64,000 nucleotides of DNA, taken from NCBI GenBank assembly GCA_034678485.1, contig JAXDBU010000013.1:50851-114850 (forward strand), given 5' to 3'. Made by a program: the position numbers and the translations under genes. Below are positions 1-9,900 of this stretch, one piece after another (positions within the stretch are counted from its first letter, which is position 1; every line of letters starts with the position of its first letter). Source of the stretch: PLanc-01 sp034678485. Lineage in GTDB: Bacteria; Planctomycetota; Phycisphaerae; Sedimentisphaerales; Anaerobacaceae. Under the pieces are notes generated by a model. It was not told the DNA's origin and ran no database searches. It saw only the letters and a program-made list of their open reading frames with translations.

Positions 1-2
1 AC

Positions 3-1007
3 GCCGCCTCGGACGTGGTGCATATTCTCGAAGCCGCGACCCTCTCCGCAGACCGACGACTGATCGAACAGGGACTCGCTCTGCTCGACAAACAGACCGT
101 GCTCTACGCCAACACGACGCCGCGAGGGGCCCAGGTCTGGGAAGTCCCGTTGCACACGCCCGATATTCTCGCCTGTGCCTACCTCGTCCGGGCTTATACG
201 CTCGGATATATGATCTCTGACAAACCCGAGTACCTGGAGCAGGCCCGCTATTGGGCGTGGACCGGCGTGCCGTTCATATACCTCGCGAACCCGACCGACG
301 GCCAAGTCGGACCTTATGGGACCATCGCGGTGCTCGGGGCAACGAACTGGAAGGCGCCGATCTGGTTCGGCCAGCCGGTCCAGTGGTGCGGCCTGGTCTA
401 TGGATCGGCTCTGCACCTGCTCAGCGGGTACGACCAGGAGGGTCCCTGGGCGACAATCGCCAGGGGCATCACGGCGGCCGGCCTGCAAATGACCTGGCCG
501 ACCAGCGACGCGAAACGCCAGGGCCTGCTGCCGGACTACTTCCTTTTACGGGCCCAGCGCAGCGAAGGTCCCGCCATCAATCCCGGCACCGTCCAGACCC
601 ACCTCGCGGAACTCTTCGACAAGGGGGCATTCTATGAGGTCCGCAGACTGTCGAAGGCCGGCTCACCGGTGCCCGGGTCTTCATCGCGTTCTCCCACGAC
701 AGGGGCTTCGACGCCGTCACAGAACGCGGCATCGGGCAGTCTCTTCCTTCATGCCCCCTGCGCGATTCGCGACCTGAAGGAAGTAGAAGGCGCGGTCACA
801 TTCTCCGTGAACGGGTGGGGCAGCAAGGTCTTCTACATCCTGCTGGCGGGCGTGGAGAAGGCCCCCACGGTAACGGTCCGCCCAACCCGACCCAATGTCC
901 GTCCACAAGACAGCGTTAACCAGGGCACGACGGAGCTCAATGCACAACAGCGTCTGCTGACAATCACGCTCCGTCAACCTTCAGAGGTCCAACTGCGGTT
1001 CCAATAG
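3..1007 (+). CDS. Six-hairpin glycosidase-like protein, 3' part, cut by the window edge
   Basis: The reading frame is open from the first codon of the window, so the 5' end lies outside. The visible part is rich in aromatic helices (WEVPLHTPDILACAYLVRAY, YWAWTGVPF, WFGQPVQWCGLVYGSAL), which resembles an alpha/alpha six-hairpin glycosidase or lyase fold; this is inference from texture, not a recognised catalytic motif. The C-terminal ~90 residues (LFLHAPCAIRDLKEVEGAV, then SVNGWGSKVFYILLAGV) look like a beta-sandwich. Between them, residues from roughly 640 to 745 nt read as a Ser/Pro/Thr-rich stretch in this frame, while the frame two bases on encodes a protein-like segment (LTGARVFIAFSHDRGFDAV). 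Two compensating indels, real or from sequencing, are therefore likely. The following gene is a separate cation ATPase. Confidence 0.6.
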   Translation, partial: AASDVVHILEAATLSADRRLIEQGLALLDKQTVLYANTTPRGAQVWEVPLHTPDILACAYLVRAYTLGYMISDKPEYLEQARYWAWTGVPFIYLANPTDGQVGPYGTIAVLGATNWKAPIWFGQPVQWCGLVYGSALHLLSGYDQEGPWATIARGITAAGLQMTWPTSDAKRQGLLPDYFLLRAQRSEGPAINPGTVQTHLAELFDKGAFYEVRRLSKAGSPVPGSSSRSPTTGASTPSQNAASGSLFLHAPCAIRDLKEVEGAVTFSVNGWGSKVFYILLAGVEKAPTVTVRPTRPNVRPQDSVNQGTTELNAQQRLLTITLRQPSEVQLRFQ

Positions 1008-1373
1008 ACTCACCCAGGCGCCATCCGAACCCCTGTGGGCTTCACGAACGGCCATTCAGGACTTGGCCGTCATCCAAGGGTTCTCCTGGGGAACGGGAAC
1101 GCCCAGCGTCACCAGGACTCGCGGATCATCCGAGTCCGGTGAACTGTGAATTCGCGTTGACAGTCCGGGTCCAATTGCTACCATGGGCGACCGATGGTCG
1201 GGTAGGGCGTGCTTGACGCGCCGATCCCGCCGGCGAATCGGGATTGGTTGGAGGCATTGGCATGGCCCACGAGCACGCTCGCAGAGAACGTCCGAAATCC
1301 TGCGCACTGGCGGTGCGTGCATGAGCCGTGGGAGGACTACCCCTATCGTCAGATCTTCGGGATGCGACTTGAC
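1008..1373. other. Intergenic stretch, no gene supported
   Basis: I see no RNA gene, convincing promoter or terminator here. The ATPase frame stays open upstream to a GTG at 1209, but the translation from 1209 to 1361 is not protein-like for this family and lacks a ribosome binding site, so I treat it as untranslated. Confidence 0.4.
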
Positions 1374-4043
1374 ATGAGTCACCTTCCCTCGACGACCGAT
1401 ATCTACAAGGTCTTGGGCGTCCATCCGGGCGGCTTCTCGGAATCGCAGGCCCAGGAACGTCTCCGGCAGCACGGCCCGAACGAGTTGCAGAGCGTCGCGC
1501 GGTTCAAGCTGCTGACGATGATCCTCTCGCAGTTCTCGAACATGTTCCTGATCCTGCTGCTGTTCGCGAGCTTCGTATCCTGGTTGACCGGCGCGGGTTC
1601 CGACGCGCTGATCATCGCCTCCATCGTCCTGGCCAACGCAACGATCAGCTTCATTCAGGAGTACAAGGCTGAGCAGTCGCTCAAATCGCTCCAAAGCATG
1701 ATGGCGGACCTCACGCACGTCGTCCGCGACGGAGCGGTCAAGCGGATCCCCGCCCGGCTCATCGTCCCCGGCGATATCGTCCAGGTCGAAGCGGGCGACC
1801 GCATCCCCGCCGACGGTGTCATCATCGAGTGCATCAACGGCATGGTCAACGAGTCCTCCCTCACCGGGGAATCGGTCCCTGTGTCGAAGCGGGCCCTCCG
1901 CCCTGCCGCAGAGCCCCACGACGAGGAGAAGGTCTTTGCGGGCACAACGCTCAGTTACGGCCGGCTGACCTTTCTCGCTCGCCATACCGGGATGAACACG
2001 CGGATCGGCAGCATCGCCCGTGTGACCACCGACATCGGCATGGAAAAGAGCCCGTTGCAGGTCGAGCTCGACGCCATCGGCCGACGGATCGCGCGAATCG
2101 CGGCGGGGATCTGCTTGGTCGTCTTCCTCATCATGGCCGTTCAATACGATCTGACTCTCACCTCGATCAAGGACGCGTTTCTCTTCGCGATCGCGCTGGC
2201 GGTGGCCATCGTGCCGGAAGGTCTGCCTGCGACCGTGACCATCGGTCTGGCCTTCGGCATGAGGAAGATGGCCCGAGAGAATGCGATCATTCGCAAGCTC
2301 TCCGCGGTCGAGACGCTTGGATGTACGACGGTCATCTGCACCGACAAGACGGGCACCCTGACGAAGAACGAGATGACCGTCCGGGCGGTGTACGCAGCCG
2401 CCGAGTATCTGCACGTCTCCGGCGCCGGCTACGAGGCGCAAGGCGACTACACCGATGAAGCGGACCATATCGTCGAGTCCGCAGGCGTGCGATTGTCCCA
2501 ACTGCTCAGAGTGGCAGTGCTGTGCAACAACGCCCATTACACTGCCCACACGGCACTGGGAGATCCGACCGAGATCGCCCTGCTGGTCGCGGCGGCCAAG
2601 GCCGACGTCGATCCCGCATCGCTTCGAATGCATTTCCCCCGGCTCGACGAGCTGCCCTTCGATTCCGACAGACGAATGATGACCACCGTTCACGAGCACG
2701 TGGACAAGGGCACGTTCTTCTCCGCCACGAAGGGCGCGCCCGACCGCATCCTCGATCACTGCTCGCGCTATTCCGATGGACGGCGCATCCTGCCGCTCGA
2801 TCAGGGTGTTCTCCGGAATCTGCTGGCGGTCCGGTCGCGTATGGCGACCGGCGCGATGCGCGTGCTCGCGTTCGCATACAAGGAACTCTCCAGCGCCGAT
2901 CCGGACCGGCGCGGCAACGTGGAAGCAGACATGATCTTCGTCGGGTTCATCGGGATGGCGGACCCGCCTCGGCCGGACGTCGAAGAGGCCATCCGCCTGT
3001 GCAAGCGGGCCGGCATTCGCGTCATCATGACCACCGGCGATCAAAAGGAGACCGCGCTGGCCGTCGCAAGAGAGACGGGCATCGTCCCGATGGACGAGGA
3101 CAAGGTGATCCTCGCCCAGGAACTTCGCACGATGGACGATGCGCAACTCGACCGCGCGCTCGAGCGGGTCAACGTCTTCGCCCAGATTTCTCCCGAGGAC
3201 AAGATGCGCCTCGTCGAGAGTCTCAAGAGGCAAGGCGAAATCGTCGCCATGACCGGCGACGGCGTGAACGACGCCCCCGCGCTGAAGCGAGCGGACATCG
3301 GCGTCGCCATGGGCAGGAGCGGCACGGACATCGCCAAGGACGCGTCGAAGATGGTCATCGCCGACGACTCGTTCTCCTCGATCGTCACCGCGGTCATGGA
3401 GGGTCGGGCCATCTACGACAACATCAAGAAGTTCATCCTGTACGCCTTCTCCGGGATCACCGCGGAATTCTTCGTCGTCTGTTTGTCCCTCTTGCCGGGC
3501 GTCGGACAACTGCTGTCGGCGATCCAGATCCTGTGGATCGATCTGGGCACGGAGGTGCTGCCGGCTCTGTCGCTCAGCATGGACCCGGCGGCGCCCGACA
3601 TCATGGTGCGAAAACCCCGTAAACGACAGGATCGTCTGATCGACAAGGACCTGCTCCTGCACATCGGGTTCAACAGCACGATCATCGCGATCGGCGCCGT
3701 GGCGATGTACTTTGGCTACCGCTGGGCCGGCTCGCCGGACAAGGCTTTGACGCTGCCCTTCGTGTCAATCGTCATTTCCCAGATGTTCAACATCTTTAAC
3801 TGCCGCAACCCAAAGGGCTCGGTTCTCAATCGCTCGCTCTGGAAGAATCGCTACGTGCTCGCGGCGGTGAGTGTCTCGACCGTGGCGACGGTCCTGCTCG
3901 TGTCGTTGCCCAGAACGGCCCACATGTTCCACCTGGAACCCCTCTCGATTGCCGACTGGGCGATCGTCGCGGTCGTCGCGGCATCGATCATCCTTTTCAA
4001 CGAGATTGCCAAGCGATTCGTGCGCGGTCGTGACGCCGCCTGA
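1374..4043 (+). CDS. P2-type cation-transporting ATPase (Ca2+ or Na+/K+-like)
   Basis: Membrane pump that hydrolyses ATP through an aspartyl-phosphate intermediate. From the start chosen (889 residues, normal for the P2 family) the cation-ATPase N-domain comes first (ESQAQERLRQHGPNEL), then the actuator TGES at 164-167, TM4 PEGLP at 281-285, the phosphorylation motif DKTGTLT with D324, and hinge GDGVNDAP at 628-635. TM6 reads LWIDLGTEVLPALSLS with D723, closer to the Na,K-ATPase pattern (IDLGT) than to the SERCA pattern (VTDGLPA), whereas TM4 PEGLP is SERCA/PMCA-like, so the transported ion cannot be named. Start: ATG at 1374 places the N-domain at the usual distance from the end; ATG 1362 and GTG 1209 are alternatives and none has a good Shine-Dalgarno. 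No partner subunit lies next to it. Confidence 0.9.
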   Translation: MSHLPSTTDIYKVLGVHPGGFSESQAQERLRQHGPNELQSVARFKLLTMILSQFSNMFLILLLFASFVSWLTGAGSDALIIASIVLANATISFIQEYKAEQSLKSLQSMMADLTHVVRDGAVKRIPARLIVPGDIVQVEAGDRIPADGVIIECINGMVNESSLTGESVPVSKRALRPAAEPHDEEKVFAGTTLSYGRLTFLARHTGMNTRIGSIARVTTDIGMEKSPLQVELDAIGRRIARIAAGICLVVFLIMAVQYDLTLTSIKDAFLFAIALAVAIVPEGLPATVTIGLAFGMRKMARENAIIRKLSAVETLGCTTVICTDKTGTLTKNEMTVRAVYAAAEYLHVSGAGYEAQGDYTDEADHIVESAGVRLSQLLRVAVLCNNAHYTAHTALGDPTEIALLVAAAKADVDPASLRMHFPRLDELPFDSDRRMMTTVHEHVDKGTFFSATKGAPDRILDHCSRYSDGRRILPLDQGVLRNLLAVRSRMATGAMRVLAFAYKELSSADPDRRGNVEADMIFVGFIGMADPPRPDVEEAIRLCKRAGIRVIMTTGDQKETALAVARETGIVPMDEDKVILAQELRTMDDAQLDRALERVNVFAQISPEDKMRLVESLKRQGEIVAMTGDGVNDAPALKRADIGVAMGRSGTDIAKDASKMVIADDSFSSIVTAVMEGRAIYDNIKKFILYAFSGITAEFFVVCLSLLPGVGQLLSAIQILWIDLGTEVLPALSLSMDPAAPDIMVRKPRKRQDRLIDKDLLLHIGFNSTIIAIGAVAMYFGYRWAGSPDKALTLPFVSIVISQMFNIFNCRNPKGSVLNRSLWKNRYVLAAVSVSTVATVLLVSLPRTAHMFHLEPLSIADWAIVAVVAASIILFNEIAKRFVRGRDAA

Positions 4044-4107
4044 GAGCCCGCTGCGGCGCCTAAAGAATTGTGCGACCGTGCTGCGGCTGCGACGGGGAGG
4101 TCCGAGA

Positions 4108-4197
4108 ATGCTCATGCCCATCCCCATCCACAATCCCGAACCGACGACCCTTCTGCTCCTGACGTTCGGCGCCCTTGTCGTGTACAAACGAAGGTGA
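4108..4197 (+). CDS. 29-residue ORF consisting almost only of a PEP-CTERM sorting signal
   Basis: The peptide ends in the three classical parts of a PEP-CTERM tail: the PEP motif (NPEPTT), a hydrophobic stretch (LLLLTFGALVV) and a basic end (YKRR), immediately followed by a stop. Such tails direct exosortase-dependent processing and surface attachment of secreted proteins in planctomycetes and other Gram-negatives. Here there is no secretory domain in front: a good Shine-Dalgarno (ggggagg at 4094-4100) sits seven bases before ATG 4108. The frame is open upstream into the ATPase 3' end, but that extension is shadow. It may be the last remnant of a deleted PEP-CTERM protein or a real microprotein. 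No signal peptide and no exosortase gene are in the window. Confidence 0.5.
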   Translation: MLMPIPIHNPEPTTLLLLTFGALVVYKRR

Positions 4198-4258
4198 CGG
4201 ATACCCTCCCTACTGATGACGGCTTTCTCTTCATCGACCTGGCGAAAAGAGAAAGGAC

Positions 4259-4286
4259 TTGACCGGCGTTGGACAGCCTGTAAAAT
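4259..4286 (+). promoter_or_regulatory. Sigma70-like promoter for the pseudokinase operon
   Basis: TTGACC at 4259-4264, a 16-base spacer, and TAAAAT at 4281-4286. The expected transcription start is near 4293, which argues against the earliest in-frame start (TTG 4293) of the next gene and for a start further in. Confidence 0.5.
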
Positions 4287-4388
4287 GCGAGCTTGACTGG
4301 ATTTGCGAAGAATCGGTCGGGCCGGATGGCGCGTCGAACGCCAGGGGCCCTGCCCAGACCTGTGCAATTCCGTCGTGGTGGGAAGAAA

Positions 4389-6395
4389 GTGGAACGAGCC
4401 GAGAGACATAACGGTGGGTCGAGCCTTCCGAAGGGACATGTTCTGATCCCGATTGCAGAGAGCCAGAAGGACGCTGCTTTGAGAATATGCGTTCTGGTCA
4501 GGATGCAGCCGGAATCCTCACAGAGCAGGGCGGTCCTCTTGCGAAGCACCCTGGACGGCAAGGTCTTCCTCGGCTGTATGGCCGATGCATCCGGCAAAGT
4601 CCACGAGGGGCTCGAACTTCGGGTCCAGTGCGCCGATGTGCTGAAGCATACCTCTCTCGCCGGGCGCGTGTTCCTGTCCAACGCGATGCTGGACGATCGC
4701 TGGCAGCGGCAGGTCCGCGCCTTCGAGCAGATGGGTACGGCGGACACAATCTCGTGCGGCTGGGAGACCACCCACCCTCTGCCGACGTTTCTGGACGTTG
4801 CGTCCCAGGCCCCGGTGCACCCGAGGGATGATCGCACGGGGACGCGCTGGGAGCTGTGTCGAGACGAGGCAATCCTCCAGAGCAACGAGCTGCCGTCGTA
4901 CGCAGGCTCGTTGCACCGCTACCTCTATCTCCCGGGCTCGCAAGCAGAATCCCCCTTGATCCCCGTGAGCGACGAGGCGCCGACGAACGAGCACACGAAG
5001 CCTCTGTCCGAGGTCTGTCCGAACTGCGCCCGGTTGATCCCCTTCAACCCGGCGGCCGGATTGATGCTCGTCACAAGGCATATCCCAATGGATCTCGACA
5101 GGTTCCTCGATGTGCTCAGCGGCGATACGAAACACCACCGACCGAGCGGATCCGTAGCGAGCATCGAGCCCGGTCAAGAATGGATGGATCGTGACAACCA
5201 GGGTGTGGGTTATCCAGGCAGGTTGTTCCTCGACTCGCAGGGCAAGTACGGCCGTCTGGTCGAAGTACTGCATCTGAAACTGGCTCTGCTCTTCGGCGCC
5301 GCGGCGGCGGCGTCCAATGTGACTCGCTGTCTGCAACGACCCTTTTTGAACCTGAGCGAGCAGTCCTTTCGCATCGAATTGAGATGCGGCGAGAGTCTCT
5401 TGCCCTTCCTGTGGAACGCGAGCACGAGACTCGTCGAGCCCGGCGACGCAGTCGCGATGGAGGTCGAGACGGCCGGCTTTGCGTACTACGTGTCTCCCCT
5501 GATCGGAGAGATGTCCGTGTATCGACCCGAAGCCACGTCCGTACCGCCGAAGGGAAGAGCCTCGCTCCGTATCCGGGAAGTCGTTGCGGATACCAAGAAC
5601 GCCGTGACCGTGGAGGGCACGCTGGTTACGCACGAGCGTCTTGAACTGAATGCGAGCGATGTGGTCGTTCTGCAGCTCGGTCTGAAGTCGGGCGATCTGT
5701 GCCTCTACGCCCATCTCGCTGCGGATTCGACCCTGGCGGGGGATGAATACCGATTCCGTACGGTCTCGCATACTCTGGACGCCGATCGGATCGGTGATTT
5801 GCGCGCGGCTGAGGGTGTCCCGATCTCTGAGGTCTTCTTCGAGGTGATTCCGCTCCTGAGCAGCCCGTGTGATCTGTACTCTCTGGCAATTCTGGCGATA
5901 AGAGTTCTGCTGGTGGACCATGGCGTCGGTCTTCCTGTCGTCGTCGATCAGATGCTGAGTCTGGCAAGGCAAGTCCAGGTCGGCGTGGATCGCGAGGAGC
6001 TGTTGGAGACGCGCGTCGAGCGGGTCTTCCGATCGGATCCGAAATGGCTGGAGTCTCTCGGCCCGCATCACCTGGCGGCGGAAGGGATCGCGCCGGAGGA
6101 AGCAATGGGCCTGGTCCCGGCAGAGCTCTGGTGGTCCACACTCGCGATGGTCGTTCGGATGTTCCCCGGCCTGGGACCCGCCAGCGTGTGTAGGGACTAT
6201 GGCGACGCCCGCCCGGGAGGCCTTCATCTCGTCTTCGATCGCGTGCTGGCGGACTTGGATGCCCTGGTTTTGAAGACACGATGCCTGGTGACGCCGGACA
6301 CACAGTCCGATATCCGGATCGCAGCCGTCATCCATCAGTACCTGGACCGCCTGTCGGAGCAGGACGACAGTGGAAGTGCGAATACGAAGCAATGA
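4389..6395 (+). CDS. Pseudokinase-like protein of unknown function
   Basis: No family is recognised with certainty. In the second half, a segment around residue 320 (RPFLNLSEQSFRI) looks like a degenerate kinase catalytic loop, and one near 495 (SPCDLYSLAILAIRVLL) matches the kinase subdomain IX pattern SDxYSLG; between them lies a ~130-residue insertion. Asp, Lys and Asn expected for catalysis are not seen, so if this is a kinase fold it is inactive. A CPNC motif sits near residue 210. No transmembrane segment or signal peptide is visible, so it is likely cytoplasmic. It heads an operon: its stop overlaps the next start (ATGA at 6392-6395). Start GTG 4389 has GGGA five bases upstream; ATG 4326 and TTG 4293 are alternatives with non-protein-like basic N termini. 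Confidence 0.6.
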   Translation: MERAERHNGGSSLPKGHVLIPIAESQKDAALRICVLVRMQPESSQSRAVLLRSTLDGKVFLGCMADASGKVHEGLELRVQCADVLKHTSLAGRVFLSNAMLDDRWQRQVRAFEQMGTADTISCGWETTHPLPTFLDVASQAPVHPRDDRTGTRWELCRDEAILQSNELPSYAGSLHRYLYLPGSQAESPLIPVSDEAPTNEHTKPLSEVCPNCARLIPFNPAAGLMLVTRHIPMDLDRFLDVLSGDTKHHRPSGSVASIEPGQEWMDRDNQGVGYPGRLFLDSQGKYGRLVEVLHLKLALLFGAAAAASNVTRCLQRPFLNLSEQSFRIELRCGESLLPFLWNASTRLVEPGDAVAMEVETAGFAYYVSPLIGEMSVYRPEATSVPPKGRASLRIREVVADTKNAVTVEGTLVTHERLELNASDVVVLQLGLKSGDLCLYAHLAADSTLAGDEYRFRTVSHTLDADRIGDLRAAEGVPISEVFFEVIPLLSSPCDLYSLAILAIRVLLVDHGVGLPVVVDQMLSLARQVQVGVDREELLETRVERVFRSDPKWLESLGPHHLAAEGIAPEEAMGLVPAELWWSTLAMVVRMFPGLGPASVCRDYGDARPGGLHLVFDRVLADLDALVLKTRCLVTPDTQSDIRIAAVIHQYLDRLSEQDDSGSANTKQ

Positions 6396-6922
6396 CAAAC
6401 AGTGCGTGGGGCAATGACATGAGAGCAGACGTCAAATTGATGGGACTTGCGCTGGCGCTGGCAGGCAGCAGCCTGTTCGCCGGGTGCGCACGGAGCATTC
6501 ACATCATGGGCATCGGCGATGTCCGCAGACGAAACGTCCACGTGGATGTCGTGGGAGTCAACTGGGTGGAGAAGCAGCAGTGGGAGGCGCTCTCCAAGCT
6601 GGATTACTGGAGCGACAGCAACCAGCGTCGCAAGGACTCCATCGACCAGGGCTACAATCGCGCCGTCATGTTCACTCCGGGCAGCTCGTGTGAAATCACG
6701 ATCAAGCAGAGCGATCCTCTTTGGAAGAACTGGAAGCGACGAAAGGCGACCCATTTGTTGATCATGTTCGACACGTGCCCGGACGACCAGGCATGGCGTC
6801 TGTGTCTGCCTTTGTCACCGAAGTGTTGGCGCGGCCGAGCGGCCAAACGCACGATCGAGGTGACCATCCAACCGAGCGGCGTAGTGCCCAAGACGGCCCC
6901 CAAAGCAAAGTGTAAGGGATAA
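6392..6922 (+). CDS. Predicted lipoprotein of the pseudokinase operon
   Basis: A 176-residue protein with a short hydrophobic leader (LMGLALALAGSSLFAGC) ending in a lipobox-like FAGC, so probably exported and lipidated; Phe at -3 is slightly unusual. ATG 6392 overlaps the preceding stop by four bases, suggesting translational coupling; ATG 6419, which starts right before the leader, is an alternative. The body has Trp-rich and Lys/Arg-rich parts (WVEKQQWEAL, LWKNWKRRK) and two Cys in the C-terminal third. I do not recognise the family. Being sandwiched between a cytoplasmic pseudokinase-like protein and a membrane pseudokinase-FGE protein suggests a role in the periplasmic or outer-membrane side of the same machinery. 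Confidence 0.7.
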   Translation: MTNSAWGNDMRADVKLMGLALALAGSSLFAGCARSIHIMGIGDVRRRNVHVDVVGVNWVEKQQWEALSKLDYWSDSNQRRKDSIDQGYNRAVMFTPGSSCEITIKQSDPLWKNWKRRKATHLLIMFDTCPDDQAWRLCLPLSPKCWRGRAAKRTIEVTIQPSGVVPKTAPKAKCKG

Positions 6923-6959
6923 ACCGTCAACCTACTTCACGGACTGCAAGAGGATACGG

Positions 6960-9900
6960 ATGGCGAAATTCGGCCAGTATGAGACGGGTCGCCCGCTCTA
7001 CCGGACCGGCTTCAACGCGGTTTACCTCTGGCAGCCGGGCGAGAAAGGCACCCGTCGACGCATTATCAAAGCGTATCAGCCCTCGGTGCGCGTGCGAAAC
7101 GAGAGAGTCGCCGCCGCCCAGTCGCGTGCCTTTGTGGACAGCGCCGGCACCCAGCAGAAAGCATCCCGAGAGGACGCGAGGCACTGGGCTCCCATCCATG
7201 AGTGCGGCGTGTCGCCGGAGGGGGCATTCTACGTTACAGATTACTACGACCTATCCGCCCAGGAACTGGTCGATGGTCGGGTGAACGTCGGGACAGCGGG
7301 CCTTTACCACCTCGTCCGGTCGGTTACCCAGGGTCTGCTGGCTCTGAAACGAGCCTGCGGACGACCACACGGCAATCTCAAATTCACCAACATCCTGATC
7401 GCCAAGCCCAAGGGTCTCACCAGGAAACAGATCGTTCTGACCGATCCATGCCCGGGCAACCAGCTCGACGTGGAAACTCACGCGAAGATGGACCTCAAGC
7501 AGCTTGGGGCCATGATTCACCAGTTGGTCATGCACCGCAACCCGCCACTGGTCGCGGGCTATCAGGCACCGGATTCGCCGGAATGGCAAAGGTTGGGACG
7601 GCACGCGACCGCATGGAGAAGCCTCTGCAACCGCCTCCTGACGATGGACGTCGACGCCGAACCGATCACGCTGGAGCAACTGGCGGCCCAATTGCCGAAG
7701 ATTGCTCCGAGCCGATGGGGTCGCGTCATCCAACTCGTTGTATGTGCCTGCCTCCTTGCCGCACTCGTCGTTGCGCTTGTCACGATAGTTCGGATCAGGG
7801 CAGTGCGCCGACAGATCGCCGAAGAGCAGTTGGTGAAGGCTGCGGCGTGGATCAAGTGTCTGGATGGAGTCGTTCTGAACGACTATACACACTTCGACGT
7901 GCTGCGGAAACACGACAAGACGAAGTGGCGTGACTACAAGACACACCTTTCCACGACCACCCGGGACGAGGAGGTCGCGGAACTGGTCCAAAACATAACG
8001 GATTGCGGAAAATACTACGCGAAAGAGGGTATCGGCGCAACGACGGCGAACGAGGCGCGTGGGAGAATCGAGCGACTGTTGTTCGAGCCGGAGCGAAAGT
8101 GGCTGTGGTTGGCCAGATTGCAGGAGGATGTCGGGAAACTGAGGCAAGTCAACTGCAACATGTTGGCCGACTATTTGGAGGCGGAGTTGCTCAGTCGCAT
8201 CAGGATATCGGACACCGAGCCGCCTGGCGACCCGAACCGACTGGCCCGTGCTTTCTGGAGCGCGGTCGATCTTGCGAAGGATAGATGGCCCGAGATCGAC
8301 ATCAAGAAGGTCAACACCGCAGCAGTGATGAACGATCCGAACTTGTGCGGTGCAGGCCCGTTGCACGATTCGAACGATTTTCTGAACCGCCTGATCGGGA
8401 ACCGTGACGATCCAAACGACGGTCTGTGGGCGCACTATGCCCTTGATGATGCGGAAGGCAAGCGGCTGGACGAGATGCTCGGCCGTCTCGGCAGAAAGAG
8501 CCAGGGAATCCGCGGCGGGCTCACCGTTGCGGTCCCAAACGATCCCAATGCGGCAAACCTGCTGGAAAAGGCTGAGAGAGCAATCAGTCAGATCGATGCA
8601 ATCGCAGGCAAGCCGCGAACCCGGAGGCGCCTGCGGGAAATCCGTGCGTGCGAGAGTGCACTCGCAGGTATCGAACTACAGATGAGAGACGCCGGCGAAT
8701 GGTTCGATATCTGGCTGGCCAGGGCGCAGGACCCGAACGGGATTGGTTCATCTGCAGCGCTGAAAGCAGCGTTCTTGACGCGTCTGGGCGCCGACAGAGA
8801 GATCGGGTCAGACCAGGCGGAGTTCATCACGAAGTGGAAGGGCCAGTGGGGTAAACTCGCACAGTTGGGAGCCAGAGTGGAAGCCACGCGCACGAACCTG
8901 CTGCTGCTCGATGATCGCTTGCCGAAGACGCTGGCAGCACGGTGGACATCCAAGCCATGGGCCGAGAGGATCAGGGCATACTACCAAAACACCAAGAGGG
9001 AAGAGCTAATTGAGCGTATTGCCGCAAGCTGGGCTTCCACGGAACTGCTTCCACACCCAGATGATTATCCGGAGGCGTGCCGGAGACTGCTCGATTGGCC
9101 TGCACGTGCAGAGTCCCTGATAGCCGATTTTGCTGCCATCGAGGCGCGCCTGAACACCTGGTACGGTTTCAAAGAGGCCATGGGCGGACCGACCGTGCAG
9201 GATCCGAACACCATCGAAAAGGTGTACGGTCGTTGTAGAGACACGGATCTCCTCAAGGAACCGGAAGTGAACGGGCCGCTGGTCCCCCTCCTTGGGAGAG
9301 TGGCTACGTTGGAGACAATCAACGCGACAAGTGACCGTCGTGACCGCAAAGGTCTGCTCAGGCTGATGACGCCTGCACTCCCATCGGATGCTGGAGCAGT
9401 CCGCGCCATCTGGTTGGGACTGGACGTCGTTGAACCCCAATGGCCGTCGGACGCCGGTGAATGGCAACAGGAGCAGAGCATTGCGACGAAGCTGGAATCC
9501 GAGCTGGCGAGTCTGTCCCAGAGAGGGGCGATGGATCAAGAGCGGATCGCTTTTCTCAAGCACGACTTCGAGCAGACTCGAGAGAAGCATGAGAGGACGT
9601 TTCGCCTGGCGGAGATCAGAGCAGACGCCGACGTGATCCGCATCAGGTCTGCGGAGAATCCCCTGTTGAAGAGGCTCGTCGATCAATCCTTGCCGGTCGC
9701 CGACACCACCGAGTACATCAGAGAGTATCGCGATACCGTGCGGAGTCTCGCTGATTTCATAACCGAGCCCAATTGGCCGAACGGCTACGATCTGCCGGCA
9801 TTCGACAAAGAAGAGGGCAGGCGATTCTCCTCCGAGCCCTCCATCACGCCGGCCGTGATTCGCGACTGGCTTGAGACGATGGAACCGGATTATCGCAGGA

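Noticed and set aside
1056..3662. 868-codon open frame antisense to the cation ATPase
   Set aside because: Composition is Arg/Asp/His-rich without domains, and it mirrors the codon pattern of the ATPase on the other strand, as is common at high GC.
4518..6398. 626-codon open frame antisense to the pseudokinase-like gene
   Set aside because: No recognisable motif; the sense strand carries promoter, stop/start overlap and protein-like sequence.
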